Shown here: one piece after another, positions 23,718 to 36,600 of the stretch
Position numbering within the stretch: the first letter of the stretch is position 1
Layout of the letters: each line of letters opens with the position of its first letter
Origin: Polytrichum commune
Lineage: Eukaryota; Streptophyta; Polytrichopsida; Polytrichales; Polytrichaceae
NCBI GenBank assembly: GCA_950295325.1
Contig: OX485806.1
Span: forward strand, 14,014,001 to 14,078,000
Length of the DNA stretch: 64,000 nt
Direction of reading: 5' to 3'
The notes under the pieces: model-generated
Told to the model about the DNA's origin: nothing
What the model saw: the letters and a program-made list of their open reading frames with translations, nothing else
The model's database searches: none
Translations under genes and position numbers: made by a program

Positions 23718-24097
23718 CCTACAGATTAGTTCACAACCCACAATGCCACACGTTATGAGTTGATGCAATCTCTGACAACATCTACCCTACAAAACCTCAT
23801 CACAAATCCCTAGTTCCACATGCCACCAATGGTTACAAGTTTCGATCGAACCCACAAAATTTCTCCCTCAGTTCTTTCTCCACTAAACCCAAGAAATCGA
23901 TCTCTTTTTAAACACCAAACACTTTTTTTAAAAACACATCCGAAACACAATTTCCACCACCAAGAAACTAGAGAGCTCTCCAGTTTCCAACACAGTCGCT
24001 TTAAACATCCAGGCAAAGAAACGAGAGTAACAGCATAGCCTTTGAACAAACTGAGCAGTCGATCACATCGCATATCTACAAGATGGATTTTTTTGTG

Positions 24098-25018
24098 GGC
24101 CAGTTACCCAAGCTGATTGATTTCCATTGTGAAATCCGACACCAAGGCCTTCCTTTTCCCCACAAGAAACTTGAAGAGATTTGTTTCGGAGCCCCAGGAG
24201 CTCCTCAGAACTCACAAACCTCACTCATGGACAAAAGTCTGAGGAATCACAAGAGACTGACTCAAGTCACAACAGTTTGGTCCATATGGGGTCCCAAGTC
24301 CCACTCATGTGCAGCAAGTCCCAACATGGAGACAACGTCCCAAAGTTTGAGCCTCAAGAAACCATTAAAGTATGGCTTATATCCATTGAAGTTGAATCTC
24401 GATTATTTTATGCAAAGATTATTCTCGAGACTGTGGTGAGAGTTGGGTCTGGCTTTTTGATTGGTCCAACTCTCAACACAACTCCTGAGCTTTATCCCCA
24501 AAAAAGTGTTGCTATGTAAGTATCCATGTCATACTTGGGACTCGGGACCCGTGCGAAGTGGTAAGTCCCAACTTCCATGCTCTGACTCATGGACAAAAGT
24601 CTGAGGAATCACAAGAGACTGACTCAAGTCACAACAGTTTGGTCCATATGGGGTCCCAAGTCCCACTCATGTGCAGCAAGTCCCAACATGGAGACAACGT
24701 CCCAAAGCTTGAGCCTCAAGAAACCATTAAAGTATGGCTTATATCCATTGAAGTTGAATCTCGATTATTTTATGCAAAGATTATTCTCGAGACTGTGGTG
24801 AGAGTTGGGTCTGGCTTTTCGATTGGTCCAACTTTCAACACAACTCCTGAGCTTTATCTCCAAAAAAGTGTTGCTATGTAAGTGTCCATGTCATACTTGG
24901 GACTCGGGACCCGTGCGAAGTGGTAAGTCCCAACTTCCATGCTCTCAACAACTACGATTTCACATATTCACCTCAAGTGAATTGAGACTTAGGATTTGGA
25001 ACCCGTGTGAACCGGCCC
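24098..25018 (+). mobile_element. MITE-B copy 2 with internal 362-base tandem duplication
   Basis: 24227-24588 and 24589-24950 are near-identical tandem units (period 362), differing at a handful of sites. The right end reads GTGTGAACCGGCCC followed by TTA at 25019-25021, as in the element ending at 5239. A possible decayed left TIR is GGGCCAGTTACCC at about 24098. ORFs that repeat in both units are by-products of the duplication. It sits about 0.4 kb upstream of the PLP gene start. Confidence 0.8.
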
Positions 25019-25385
25019 TTACATATTTATTTTGATGGCATTGTCTAATTATTTACCCAATTGGATGTGACATATGCATCTGATTGGATTTGAATATTTT
25101 TTTTTAGGTTTTCCTGTGACTATCGTGACTTATAAGGAGTTGAAGTGTAGACTTGGACAAACTACTCAGGAATTAAGTAAAGTCCCCCTTTGGATTTAAT
25201 CATCATCCATTGGTTGCTCCAAAGTTTTTGAAACAGAGATATATTTACACGAAAGAAAGAAAAAGAAAGAATGAACTCGGTGTTATACTGATGTGAATTT
25301 GAGCCTGTTGTTGATCACCAACAATGTTGAATAACATTTGGGCACATGAGCAAGGCTTTTCTTTTGAGAGCAGGGATGGTTTGTT

Positions 25386-25410
25386 AAGGGTTTAGGGTTT
25401 AGGGTTTAAG
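25386..25410 (+). repeat. Interstitial telomere-like repeat
   Basis: 'aagggtttagggtttagggt' is about three units of the plant telomere repeat TTTAGGG. A two-unit run lies at 18981-18999, and a TTTAGG variant run at 27049-27072. Confidence 0.75.
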
Positions 25411-25569
25411 GTCGGTTGTCACTATCACATGAAGTGTGACAGTTGGCCACTCTTGACTTGCGGCAGTATCCTTTATCTCTATTGGGCAGGCTTACATTAA
25501 GTAATTAACCTTAACATTAGGTGTCACATGCAAGATCAATGAGATAACCCAAGAACCTTCGGTTTTACC

Positions 25570-26345
25570 AATTACCATTACACTAAATATGATATTTAGT
25601 GTTTGATACACTAAATACAAATGCATACACTAAATGTCAATAACCCTATGGAAGTAAGTAACATTAAATGTAAACTCAAACACTAAATATCAACTATGAT
25701 AGTATGTGGAAGTTACATGTTTTAATTTAATGTTAGTAAGGATGTGAAATTTTTTATAACAATGATAAAAGGAGAATTCTAGCATATCTTCTAGCAAATC
25801 TTCTAACACAAATTGTCAAGGAATTGAAAATTAGTGTTGAGCAGTGTAGGTGGTAACAACATTAAATATAATCCAACACTAAATATTATATTTAGTGTAC
25901 ATATGCTTGCTTGGTTTGGCAATACATAGATGGGTTGGTGTGAAGGGTTGGCTATATTACTACACTAAAAATGATACTTAGTGTCACCCATTCTGATTGT
26001 CTTGCTCAATACTAATTGTAAATCGGGGTATAGTGTCACCAACACTAAATGTTCACACAACATTATTTGTCATTCCTTGTACATTTTTTGGGGGGAATAT
26101 AGATTTACAGTGTTGCAATTACTATCACTTCCCAAGTGATTTTTCATCAAAATTTCAATCATCCTCGACAATATTTCATCACAAGTTGTTGACAAGAGAA
26201 GGTAGGGTGTTGACCAACGGATGAACTCATCCATCATCCATGACAGTATTTGTTCACTTTTTCATAAGAATTGTTATTCGAACAGTTAACCATAGTGGCA
26301 CAAAATACCATATGATACTAAATATCATCTTTAGTGCAATTTACT
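25570..26345. repeat. Cluster of ACACTAAATAT / ATATTTAGTGT palindromic motifs
   Basis: The motif CACTAAATAT or its complement appears repeatedly (about 25585, 25612, 25630, 25680, 25871, 25886, 25965, 26043, 26316, 26331), often as back-to-back palindromes such as 'cactaaatatgatatttagtg'. The same motif forms the outer TIR of MITE-D (53159-53381), so this cluster is probably a pile of nested or decayed MITE-D ends. Confidence 0.6.
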
Positions 26346-27784
26346 TTAGTTGACTGGGCCTCAGCAAGTTGGCCCACTCTCCACACACTTTAATCTTAGG
26401 CAAGCTTTAGATTTCAAAACCACTAAGATAACAGAGAATGGGTGACAATACATCCTCATAAGCACACACTCACATTTCTAGCAAGCTAAAGGATTTTCCT
26501 TTTTTTTTAAAAAGAAAAAAAGTTTAAAGTCTTCTATTCTACCTAGAAATGACAAAGAAAGCATGTGAACATAGATAAGAAATCGTTAAGTAAAGGAATT
26601 AGTTATCAAGTGTGCATGTATTGTCTTGATTACATTCTTAATCGTTTAAACTCCCTTTAAACTCTCCCACGTGTGGTAAGAGGGTGTCAATCACAAGACC
26701 ACTTGAATCATATGGCATGTTCCCAGGGTCTCATCGGCCCTTGGCTCTCACATAAACTTTGTAGCACCGTCAATATAACTCCGGTTCTCTCTACGAAGGC
26801 AACAATTGACTGCTCACATCATGAGCTACACGGGGACATTCAGGTCGATTTTTTTTTTTTTAATGATGACGTAATTAGTCATTTTCAAGGGTATCGTGCT
26901 CGTATTTTAGATGGATTTTTGGAGAAATAAGTAAGAACATATTTTTGAGTGACGTTATTAAAAGGGAAACTTAGCTGAGAGCAAGAGAGATCCAACGGTA
27001 CGCTGCGAGATGCAGTGATGACTTTTAGCCAACATCTACAATTTTAAGTTTAGGTTTAGGTTTAGGTTTATGTTGCAACATAAGCACTCCAACAAATGAC
27101 AGTAATTAATGACGTTTTGAGACAAGAGTCTATGCAGGGCCCCGGGGTCCTGCCATAAGGTTCACTTGGCGAGGGCGACTATTGTAAAGAGAGTGCATGC
27201 CCCACACTTGGTTCGAGGTCAAGGGGAAAAGCAGGGAGAGGGTTGCTTACCTCCAAAAACGGGTGCTTGTACAGGTGCCAATGCTGGCCCATTGGGACTC
27301 TTAGAGAGTGGGTCAGGTTGAGGATGGGAGAGCGCTAAGTGCCAAAAATACTGAGACCCTAGAAAACATTTCGAGTAAACTTTAGATCTCAGAGCCAGAG
27401 ACAATCCTGAAGGCTGACCCACAGTTGTAAAGTATGTAGCAAACACGGTTGTGACATAAAGATTCTGTGAGTAAATATAAAATTTGCTTGGGTATTTGCT
27501 TAGTGGTGAAGATTGGTTAAAGACCAATCATCACCAACTAAAATGCAGTACACTACAAAGTGGCATAATAAGGTTATGAACAATGGTGACTTCCACGTCC
27601 TTAATATATGTGTCAGCATCAAAACTCCACTGAAAATCAGGAAAAATGTTGGATGAGTTCAGATTGCAGAGAAAGGTTCTCGGAAATACACAAAATTCTG
27701 CATTGTGAATTGTAATGCAGAAGTAACTTGGACTGCATATTCCCCAGCAAAGGAAGAACATCATCATCATGTACAAGGCACTGG

Positions 27785-30700
27785 TCACTTCCGTTTGAAC
27801 CGAGCTAGTGCTCCAGGGATAGAATCAGACGCTACGCTAACAGGTGCTACAGGCTCCTCTCTCGACTTCGTTTGTTCCCTGATCTTCTCTTGTGTGGACG
27901 CGACAACAGTCAACTGCTTCTTCCTATGCCGCCTACTTGGCTTATCCTTTCCTTTGGCTTTGTGTTTTATCTTCACCTCTTTCCCTGCCGCAATTGCATT
28001 AGCAACATTGGCTGCATTCCTTAGTGCCGCAGCTTCCTTCTGGTTCTCCTTCCCTGATTTCAGGATGCCACCTATTTGATCCGGGTCAATTGTGATAAGG
28101 TCAGGTGGAAGCTTATCCAAAAGCCGGTGAACTTCAGCCTCCCGACGCTGCTTCAGAGTCTCATAGGGGTTGGCTACATACGAATCAAAATTGGGCTCTC
28201 CAGAGCCAGGAACAAGGAGAGAAGAGATTCCCATTGAGTGGCCTACTGCCAACACATCCTCGTATGGGCAGAACCCAATGTCTTCTGCTTGCGCACCTTT
28301 TGCCAGTCTGTGCGCCATGTAGGGCTTTGCCTAAAACACATCATCACAACAAGGTCAACTAAGGTCAAATAATGAGAAATATGCACCACCTCCACTCTTT
28401 TGTTTTGTCACTCAAGGGTGATTTATCGATCTCATTCGCAAGTTGGACCAAACTTTCCCAACTCATGTCTCACATTTGTGTTTCGTACCTACTGGATACA
28501 AAGAAGTGGCAGTTGAAAAAGCTATGTAAGGCTAAGGTAGATGGTTCCTTAAATGGTTACCCTTTCCAATTTGCCCACTTCTCCCAGGAGATTCAGCATG
28601 CGATGAGTATTAGAAAATAAGACAATCCAAATTGAGGCTGTGGTTAATTTCCTCACAATTTTCGGAGCTCATATGCATGTCTTATTCATTGACATAATGC
28701 AGATGCTCTTTCTTCATCAATGATCACATAAGTCTCCTGAATTGTGTTGACTATCAAACCTAGAAAAATTAACAAACTTTGAGCACATATTCCAATCACT
28801 TTTAAACACATGTCATTTGGTTTCCATTCTTGGATCACACCTAACCACAAAAAACTGCAATAAGATAAGTAACCAAAGTAGACCAAACTAACTTACTACA
28901 GAATCACACTTACATTTATCAACATTGAGGACGCACCTGTTTAGTCATCAAAGCATCTCGCCATATCTCAACTTTGGACCCACATCCAACCGCAATTAAA
29001 CCTCTTTGACTGATGTCAATGGACTTTGGCGTCGTTGGCGCAAAATACGTGTGCAAGGGAACAAGCTTTCTCACATCCCAAATCTTCACCTTCCCATCCA
29101 TTCCGCCTGTAACCATCTGGAGGCCCCCTTGTTCAAAGGCAACAGCCGTCAAGGGACCGTGGTGACAAAGCATTGTCACGAGAGGGGTACCCATGTTAGG
29201 AGACCACATGGTGACTGTCCCATTGCTGTGTCCCAAGCCAAGAACGGCATTATAAGGGTTCATGCGCAACACTCCTCCACGACCCAAGTGGGTCTTATGC
29301 TGGGCTACTAAGAGCCCAGTACTCGTATCTTGGTATCGTAGAATTCCAGCCTTGTCCACACTTGCAAGCAGAAAATGGTGAGGTAGAAACTCCAGTTTTA
29401 ATGGCGATACATGGTCCTGCACCAATTCAGAAGTAACATTCGTGCAGGTCAGATAAGGCGTGTAATAATTTACGGGCAAAAAGTGTCACATGTCATCATG
29501 TGAATGCTTGGTCTCTTAAAAGATAATGTAAAAATTGAATTTAGTCAGAGACATGCCTAATCAGACCTGAACTTACAGTACTTTTTCCATCAGGACATGT
29601 CTGAATCCTGTGCAAGTGGATCATAACAAAAATGGTCTTCACAGAAAACATCAATCTAGATGACAGGGCATAAGTAGCAGCAAAGTAAGTGCAAATTTAT
29701 GAGATAGGTTGCCATAGGTAGAACAAAACATACCCGCATACAATGGATTTCCACTCCCCTCCTGTCATAGATAAAGGCATTTCTGTCCAATTCAAACAAC
29801 CAAAAGTGAGAAAATCAAAGTGTAAAGAGTTTCTAAATTCTAATCTTCTTGTAGGCTGTACACTAAATTGAAGAGATACCAAAGCACCCAGCCGTTAGAA
29901 AATCTTGTTCGTCCTAATCTGATCAGGAGAAACTTTGTATGTTCCATTACAGGGAAGTGGAGCAAGAGAGGTAAGAACATACTTCTTCTGGGCTACTGCA
30001 AAAAAAGTCTCATTGTGCAAAAACTTGACGTCCCGTATGGTCTCTCGTACCTGCATAACACACTCCTTTGATTAGCAACAAAAACCACAAAATATCACTT
30101 CATGTACTGACAAAATAACTAACAGATAGTGACAAATCCATAGAACATATAGGGAGTCCCGGATATGCTTTCCCAGCTCAACAATAAGAATCAGTGAGTT
30201 CTTGTATCTCAACCTGTATCTCCATCAAAAGCCTTGATTTCTTCCAGTCCATGATTGCAAGGTGTCCTTTGCGTCCGCCAAGTAGCAAATATCTGCCATT
30301 CAAGTCGTAATCCGTTGTGTATGGACCTAGTGCTGTACCCAGTACAGAACCAATATGTCAGACAAGTGGAACATGCAACACATATGTTCTAATGTTTATG
30401 TCAAATAATCTGCCCATATGCTGATTAATTTCTCATTTTCAACATTTGAGAGCTGTCAAACCGAACTAGCCTTTCAAATCAATCTCTACGCATCTATCTA
30501 AATAAGTAAAAGTCAGAAATACCAAGTTCTGTCTGTCAACAAATTACTGATGTTTCAATGGAAATTCTGCTGCACAGGATCACAGAAAGTTTTTTTTGAA
30601 AAGAACCTGGCAGTTGCAGGTCAAAGGCTTTTCGGGCACTGGTAATGTCCACTTCTTTTACAATGGCCTCTTGACCAAAGTGGCGAGTGTCCTCTAAGTC

Positions 30701-32622
30701 CTCTGCTTCCAAGTAACCAGCTTCACTAGGTAATAACCACTGGAAGACAAAGCACAAGAGGATTTACTTTCACACTCATTCCAAATCAGAAAGAATTGAT
30801 GTAGTTTTGACTCCATCCAACAAAAGGGAGTACAGCCAGACCTGTTGAATTTTGGATACAGTCAAGGCAGCCTCTCCAAAGAGCCGTTCCCTTTCGACCA
30901 TCTGTCCTTTCAATTTCTTGTCTGTGATGTTCTGCACAAATCACAGGCGACATCAATTCATAAGAACAGCTAAACATATCCAGATAATAACTAAACAAAT
31001 AACTAAACAAATAACTAAATATATATTGGCTGCACTTGATAATTATTCTATTCTCTTCTCCAATTTCCCGAGCCTATGCTTGAATATCTGGGGATTACAT
31101 CCATTCCCAACTTTGGCTTGCAGTGCAGTTCATATTACTTCTGTGTCAACCTGGACATATCTTCAACTTACTTGCTTAAAAATTTTCAGTGGCCCTGTTT
31201 ATTCGAGAAACCTAGTAGAACATCTGAAAGAACTAGTCATCAAAGGAACACCTTATGAATTGACTATAAAAACTGCAGTATTGGCAGACCAAATTACTAA
31301 AAGATTGTCAAGCATTCATCGAGTGATAAAACTTGGTCTAGGACTACAAGCTAAGCTCTTGGGGCATGACTTCGTGATTCGTCTGCAAAATAAATTGTTA
31401 CTGATCCTGAAATTAATTGCAAAACTGACAAAACTGGATCACATCAGTAAAGGCTTTACTATAAAACATCTATGAAATTGAGGTGCATTATCGCACCATG
31501 AATCAACAGAGAACTAAAAATATGGTTGTCACACTTGACTATACAATGAATGTAATGTTTATGCCATTGGATTAGGAAAACCAGGCATTGAGATTTCTCT
31601 GCATTAAAGCATCTACTGAAATAATGAGTCTTCCAAGAGGAGTACTCAAGCTGCAAACCCAGACAGTAACGTGAATATGCGTAAGAAAAACCCTTGTAGA
31701 GATGAAGTAAATTACTGAAGGTCATTAAACAAATTTGGAGGAAAGGTTCTGGGTCCTTAATACGCTGATTCTCTATTGCTGCACATAAAACAACCTTCTC
31801 CACTATAATTGATAATAATGTCAAAAAATACAAGAGGGGACGAGTTGATTCTAAATCCTAAGACATCAATATTTGAAGTTGAGAGCAACTTACCACTTTG
31901 GCCAAGGACTGTGACTATAAAATTGCGAGTGCTCTTGAAACTCATCCGAAGCAAATAAAATGAACAATTGAAAGTTGATTTTGTGTGCTCACGGGCCTTC
32001 AAGTGGTGTGTAAAGACATGTGCGACCAGGCTCTCAACTGAACGCTATTTCATTACCATCCTATTCATGTGGGGCCTTCCACACAATGAGGTGTAAGAAA
32101 TCAAGAATTGTGAGATTTTTAAGTGTCAATGTCCCTCAGTTTCGTGTTAGACCCACCGCTTTGAGGTTGGCTTTGCCTCAAAATCCTGTAGACCATGAAA
32201 CATAATTCATTGCATGTAATATAGAACTCCAAATTGGTGCCTTAGACTCTCAAGCTCTACTGCAAAGTGAAGTGGCCCGGTCTCGCCATTATCCACTAAC
32301 GAGAGATTTTAGATTTCAGCAGTCATGGGCCTTCGAGCTCTAGTGTTAAGTGCCCTTTAGAGCTCAAGATCACTAACTAAATTCATCATAAATGGACTGC
32401 AGAGTAGAGCACCTTCAAGTAGGCAGGCGCTGCAATTTCATTCCCTGCGCCCGCGCTCTTAGAGACCTCATGACGGCGTCCACCACCGCCCTTCTCAGCC
32501 TCTCCAACACCCACAGGTCCCGCAATTTCGATTCCATTTTTAAGAGTTTCTGGTTGTCGAGGTTGCTTTGCAGACGGTTTTCGCTTCAGTGCACCCTCCG
32601 CCTTCCTCTTGACCGGTGCCAT
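27785..32622 (-). CDS. UTP7: UTP7/WDR46-type WD40 protein of the small-subunit processome, eight exons
   Basis: Exons in coding order: 32622-32413, 30931-30842, 30739-30607, 30332-30214, 30050-29983, 29782-29734, 29416-28937, 28330-27785. All junctions are GT/AG and the 1695 bases give 564 aa without a stop. The family (yeast Utp7, animal WDR46/BING4) is a U3 snoRNP component needed for 18S rRNA maturation in the nucleolus. Signatures: a basic N-terminus (MAPVKRKAEGALKRKPSAK), QQWLLPSEAGYLEAE, LGPYTTDYDLNGRYLLLGGRK (first 20 residues), the WD-like repeats (KIWDVRKL, GLGHSNGTVTMW), then the BING4 C-terminal domain from residue 384 (FCPYEDVLAVGHS, LVPGSGEPNFDSY, NPYETLKQRREAEV) and a Lys/Arg-rich tail ending ALARFKRK. 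Intron 1 (1.48 kb) carries a MITE-A relic. Telo-box motifs lie upstream. Confidence 0.96.
28530..28905 (+). repeat. MITE-C copy in the last intron of UTP7
   Basis: Begins 'ctaaggtagatggttcctta' and ends near 'agtaaccaaagtagaccaaa'. It makes up most of the 606-base last intron. Confidence 0.65.
32000..32340. repeat. MITE-A relic in intron 1 of UTP7
   Basis: Shows the same internal order as MITE-A copy 3 and the relic at 20070-20440 ('gttagacccaccgctttgag', 'gtagaccatgaaacat', 'gagagattttagatttc'). TIRs are lost. Confidence 0.5.
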
Positions 32623-33434
32623 GGCTCAAAAGTTGAGCAGCGACAGATTAAGAATCTTACATTGCCAACTCTCGGTAATCGTAATCAGAAATGCAGAAAA
32701 TTATGAACTCGATCGTTCTGCAGCAAGTGAGTAGGGATAAAGTAAGAAAGAGTGTATGTTAGAGTTTAAGCAAGAGTTAGGGCTTAAGGAAGACTATGAG
32801 TTTGGGGGCAAACGTGGAGGCATCTAGGAATTAGCACTTCAATTTGAGACTTGATTCATCGAACAATAAAACCCTAAACCCTGCAAGGGTTTAAGATTCC
32901 AATAAAAACCCAACCAGAATCCACTCTGAATATCCTACTCGCTTGATTTGTTCATAAAAATGTAATAGAAAGAACTAGAAATAGATAAATTTCCTTCGGT
33001 ACAAGGAGAATACAGGACCAACCCTAAACCCCTAAACCCTGGACTCGACAATCTCTCAATGGAAAACACACACCACATATCTTTCTGCCCGGGAATCATT
33101 TAAAAAGACTGCAAGAGACAGAAGGAGAAGAGGTGTAGATTCCTCTTCAGCGGCGGCAGCAGCAGCAGCACAGAGAGACAAGGATAGTTACCTGCTGGCA
33201 ATGTGGGATTTAAGAAGCGAGAAACATTGCAAGTGAGAAGTGCGCAAAAGAGTGGAAATGTGTTGCAAGTAATTCAGCACTAACCACGAGAAATATTTCA
33301 GGAGGCAGCGGAGCGATGTCTCCTCCGTCCCTGGAGATCCGAAGCGGAAGAAATCGCTGTCCCATCCTGCGAAACCCTAGGTTTACAAATCAACCCGGCC
33401 CGTTCTACACTGACCCGGCCCGGGGGTCAGTCTT
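32623..33434 (-). promoter_or_regulatory. UTP7 upstream region with telo-boxes
   Basis: AAACCCTAAACCC-type telo-boxes lie at 32869-32883 and 33021-33040, about 250 and 400 bases upstream of the ATG. Telo-boxes are known to be enriched in promoters and leaders of plant ribosomal-protein and ribosome-assembly genes, so they fit this gene. A short CAG repeat (33156-33171) and possible leader introns also lie here. The transposon nest begins at 33435. Confidence 0.6.
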
Positions 33435-33606
33435 GGGCCGCTTTACACCTAGAGGCCGGGCCAATTTCCCTTGAGGCCGATTGCACAAAATTTCAGCCTT
33501 TTTTGGGTTGGAGGCCGGCCTCTACTACACATTATAATAAGGGGTACCACACCCCCGGCAGGTAAAGCTAATGGGCCCCCTCCATTGGCCCAGCCCGGGG
33601 CCGTAC

Positions 33607-36600
33607 CACAGTCCGGGGAGTTCTGTAGAGAAACCGGCTAATTGCCGAGGTTTCTTGAGGTGGCTCGGATTTTTGAAATGTCTCCCGGAAGTGGTCTTAA
33701 TAGTGCAAAATTTATCGGTTGATAGCCCCCATTTCGTAATGTGTTTAGGCAATTAGCCGGCATTTTTTTTTCTCGTTTAGGCAATTTCCGGAAGGTCTAA
33801 AGTGTGGCCGGTTTTAAATTTTGGTGGTAGATGTGTCATTATCATTAATTCAATTTTTCTTGAAGTGTTTAGGATTTATTACTTTGGGCATTCACTCTCC
33901 ATTTATTGTCATCTAAATAGTATCCTTAGCAGGATTTGAACCTAGCAAAGCCCCTACCATTTAGGGCTAAGGATTTAGCCTTCGGAAAATACAAGCACCA
34001 CAAAAGGGTCAAAGTATTATCCGGAGGCTAGTTAGTATTGAAAAGTCACAAGATTTGCGTATCATTGCCGTTAGTATCAATTGCACCAAACGAACAAGAC
34101 ACACCACTCACACTCACTGTATTAGGAGAATTCAAATAAGAAGAAGGATTAGCATACAAAAAACGGTACTTACTGTCTTTCTTCCAAAGTGGGATAGCGT
34201 CACAAATTATGTCATCCACCCCCTCATCTGGCTCTTCCAAAGCAATTCGCAGCATTGCATCGAGATTCCTACTACCCAACTTATTTCTAACTTTGGTTTT
34301 GATCAAATTTTGCACATTGAAAGCACGCTCACATGTCGCAGTAAAAACACATTGCACATGAGCTAACGTTGCAAGAATAAGGAGGTTGGGGTACCGTGCT
34401 TGCAAAGCATGATTCCAAGTTATCATGCCCCACAAATCCCTGAAATTCTTATCCCCCCCCCATTCCGTAGTGCATTGAAGCTTGAAGGCCAAGAATTCAC
34501 GCTTACATACGGTTTGGTCGACAAGAGAAGGAGGCTTGAAGCTTCCATGTGAGCGGTCTACTCCATAATGGCACAACAAAGTATCTAATTTTGAAACACA
34601 CCAATTTTGCAAGCCCACTTGCCCTGAAGGCATATTAGTTGGATTCAAAATCTTAAAATAAGAAATCAAATCATTGTCACAAAAACGTACATCAAGGGCA
34701 GAACAAACAGATTGTGCAAATTTTTTCTGGAACATCAATGTCTCTTCCAAGTCAGTACCAAGCCTAGAACGTGTCATATGGAAACTGTGAAACATGGAAC
34801 CTCTTACCTCAGATTGCAACCTTTTCAAGTATCCACCGTGAGGACCGTAATCAGACAAAACATGAAAACCAGTGGACTCGTTAAAGACATCAACATTCAA
34901 ATCACAAGAATCGACAATAAACATCATACAAATTTGAGCCACTTCAGTACGCACAATACTGCCCACAGTGGTAACATCCACGAACTTCAGCTGAAATACC
35001 TTTGACAACATAGCCAACGAGTGAAGAATGTCAGCCAAAAAATACATAATATAAATATATTTAAACTGACCCAATTTTTTTAAAACAGACTTTACAACAA
35101 CTTCACTTTCATCAACATCTTGGAAAAAAATGAGGACAGATTCAAGTGAATCACAAAGGGAACTAATTGCCTGCCATCTCCTTAACCAAGGAATTTTGTG
35201 ATAACGCTTCATTGTTTTTTTGGAATCAAACAATTGTTCTTACAAGGTTGTTAATGCATGTTTGCGCTTACTAGATTTGTGAAAAAAAACTGGAAATGAA
35301 ATTTATCAAAACATCTATTTCAGTGGATATAACCTTACAATCCGGTGTTTTGGCATCCAAAGCAACAAGATTTGTGTGATGAGCGACACAATGACAGGCT
35401 AAGAGGAATGGATTAACTTCTTTGAGTCGTATTGAAACGCCGGTTTGAGAACCCACCATGCTGTTGGCTCCATCACTACCAAAGGCCACTAACTTGCATA
35501 AATCCAAATCCCACAACTTTAACTGGGAGATGACACAATCAAAAATTGAAGCTACATCTTTTTTACCGCCATCCAACTGCAACAGCCCCAAGAAAACAGT
35601 TATGGGCAGACCCTCCTCTATAATGGTTGCAAACATAACAAGATGTCCAGTGGCACTAATGTCTGTAGATTCATCAACCATAATGCCAAAAAATGAAGAA
35701 TTACGAATCCTACAAACTATTTTCTGCTGGACTACTATGGATATGCAAAATATCAAATCACTGCAAGCTTTTTCATCCTGATACATACTAGCTGTAATAG
35801 GAGCATTGACAAACATGAGCAATTTACAGATAGCAGGAAATTTGGAATACGGGAGAGACTACTTCCCTGTGAAGTAGGCGGCTTTGAAGAGGGTTTGTAG
35901 AGCTTCATCACAAGCACGCTGACCAGCAAAAATTGTTTTTTCCATGATTTTCTCTCCGCTTGTGGATGTCCAAACAAGCCTTTGATGTACGTTCGAATGG
36001 GAATGGTCTGTAAATGCGCTGACTTTAAAAAAATTTGATCCGTCTTTGGCATAGACAGAGCGGCCATCTTTCTCTCTACAAATCTTACAAAAGATTTTTC
36101 CCTCCGAAGTAGAGTAGTCTATCCACTTGAACTGAGTCGCCCATTGCTCCTTCCATATAGCCCGATTTGTAGTGGGACTTTGAACAGAGATGTTATTCTC
36201 ACTTGTGGAAGAATCAGTGTCGCAGCTCTTAGCAAAGTAGGCGTCCCTGATCGACTTCTGCCGCTTAGCCATAATAGAACCTGAAATCAAACAGAAACAA
36301 TTATGCTTCATAAACAAAATGAAAAAGAAAAAGAAAAAAAGAAACAAAAACAAGTGAAACCTACTTGTCGCCACGCCCCGCCACGTCCCGCCGCTCCCGC
36401 TCCTTCTCCTTCTCCGTAAATTTTTCCCTTTAAGGATGCCTCCTCAGTTCAAGCCAAGGGTTATGGGACTTCGCAACACAGAGTTCACTCACAGACTACG
36501 CAACATACAGTTCGCTCACAGACTTCGCAGCACAGAGCTTTCTCGGCTCCCAATCTAACAGAATCCAAGCACAATCCAAGCTTTTTCCTCGGCTAACAGA

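Larger units (their letters stand above)
25020..27784. other. Intergenic stretch between the PLP gene and UTP7
   Basis: No supported gene. It contains an interstitial telomere motif, a cluster of ACTAAATAT/ATATTTAGT motifs (separate entries), a T/A run near 26498-26522, and a TTTAGG run at 27049-27072. The last few hundred bases before 27784 are likely UTP7 3'UTR. Confidence 0.6.

Noticed and set aside
24083-24881. Overlapping ORFs of 70-118 aa, some duplicated
   Set aside because: They lie wholly in the tandemly duplicated MITE-B and repeat because the DNA repeats; no protein family is recognised.
30852-31475. 207-aa plus-strand ORF
   Set aside because: It overlaps UTP7 exon 2 on the opposite strand and intron 1; composition and lack of family match suggest chance.
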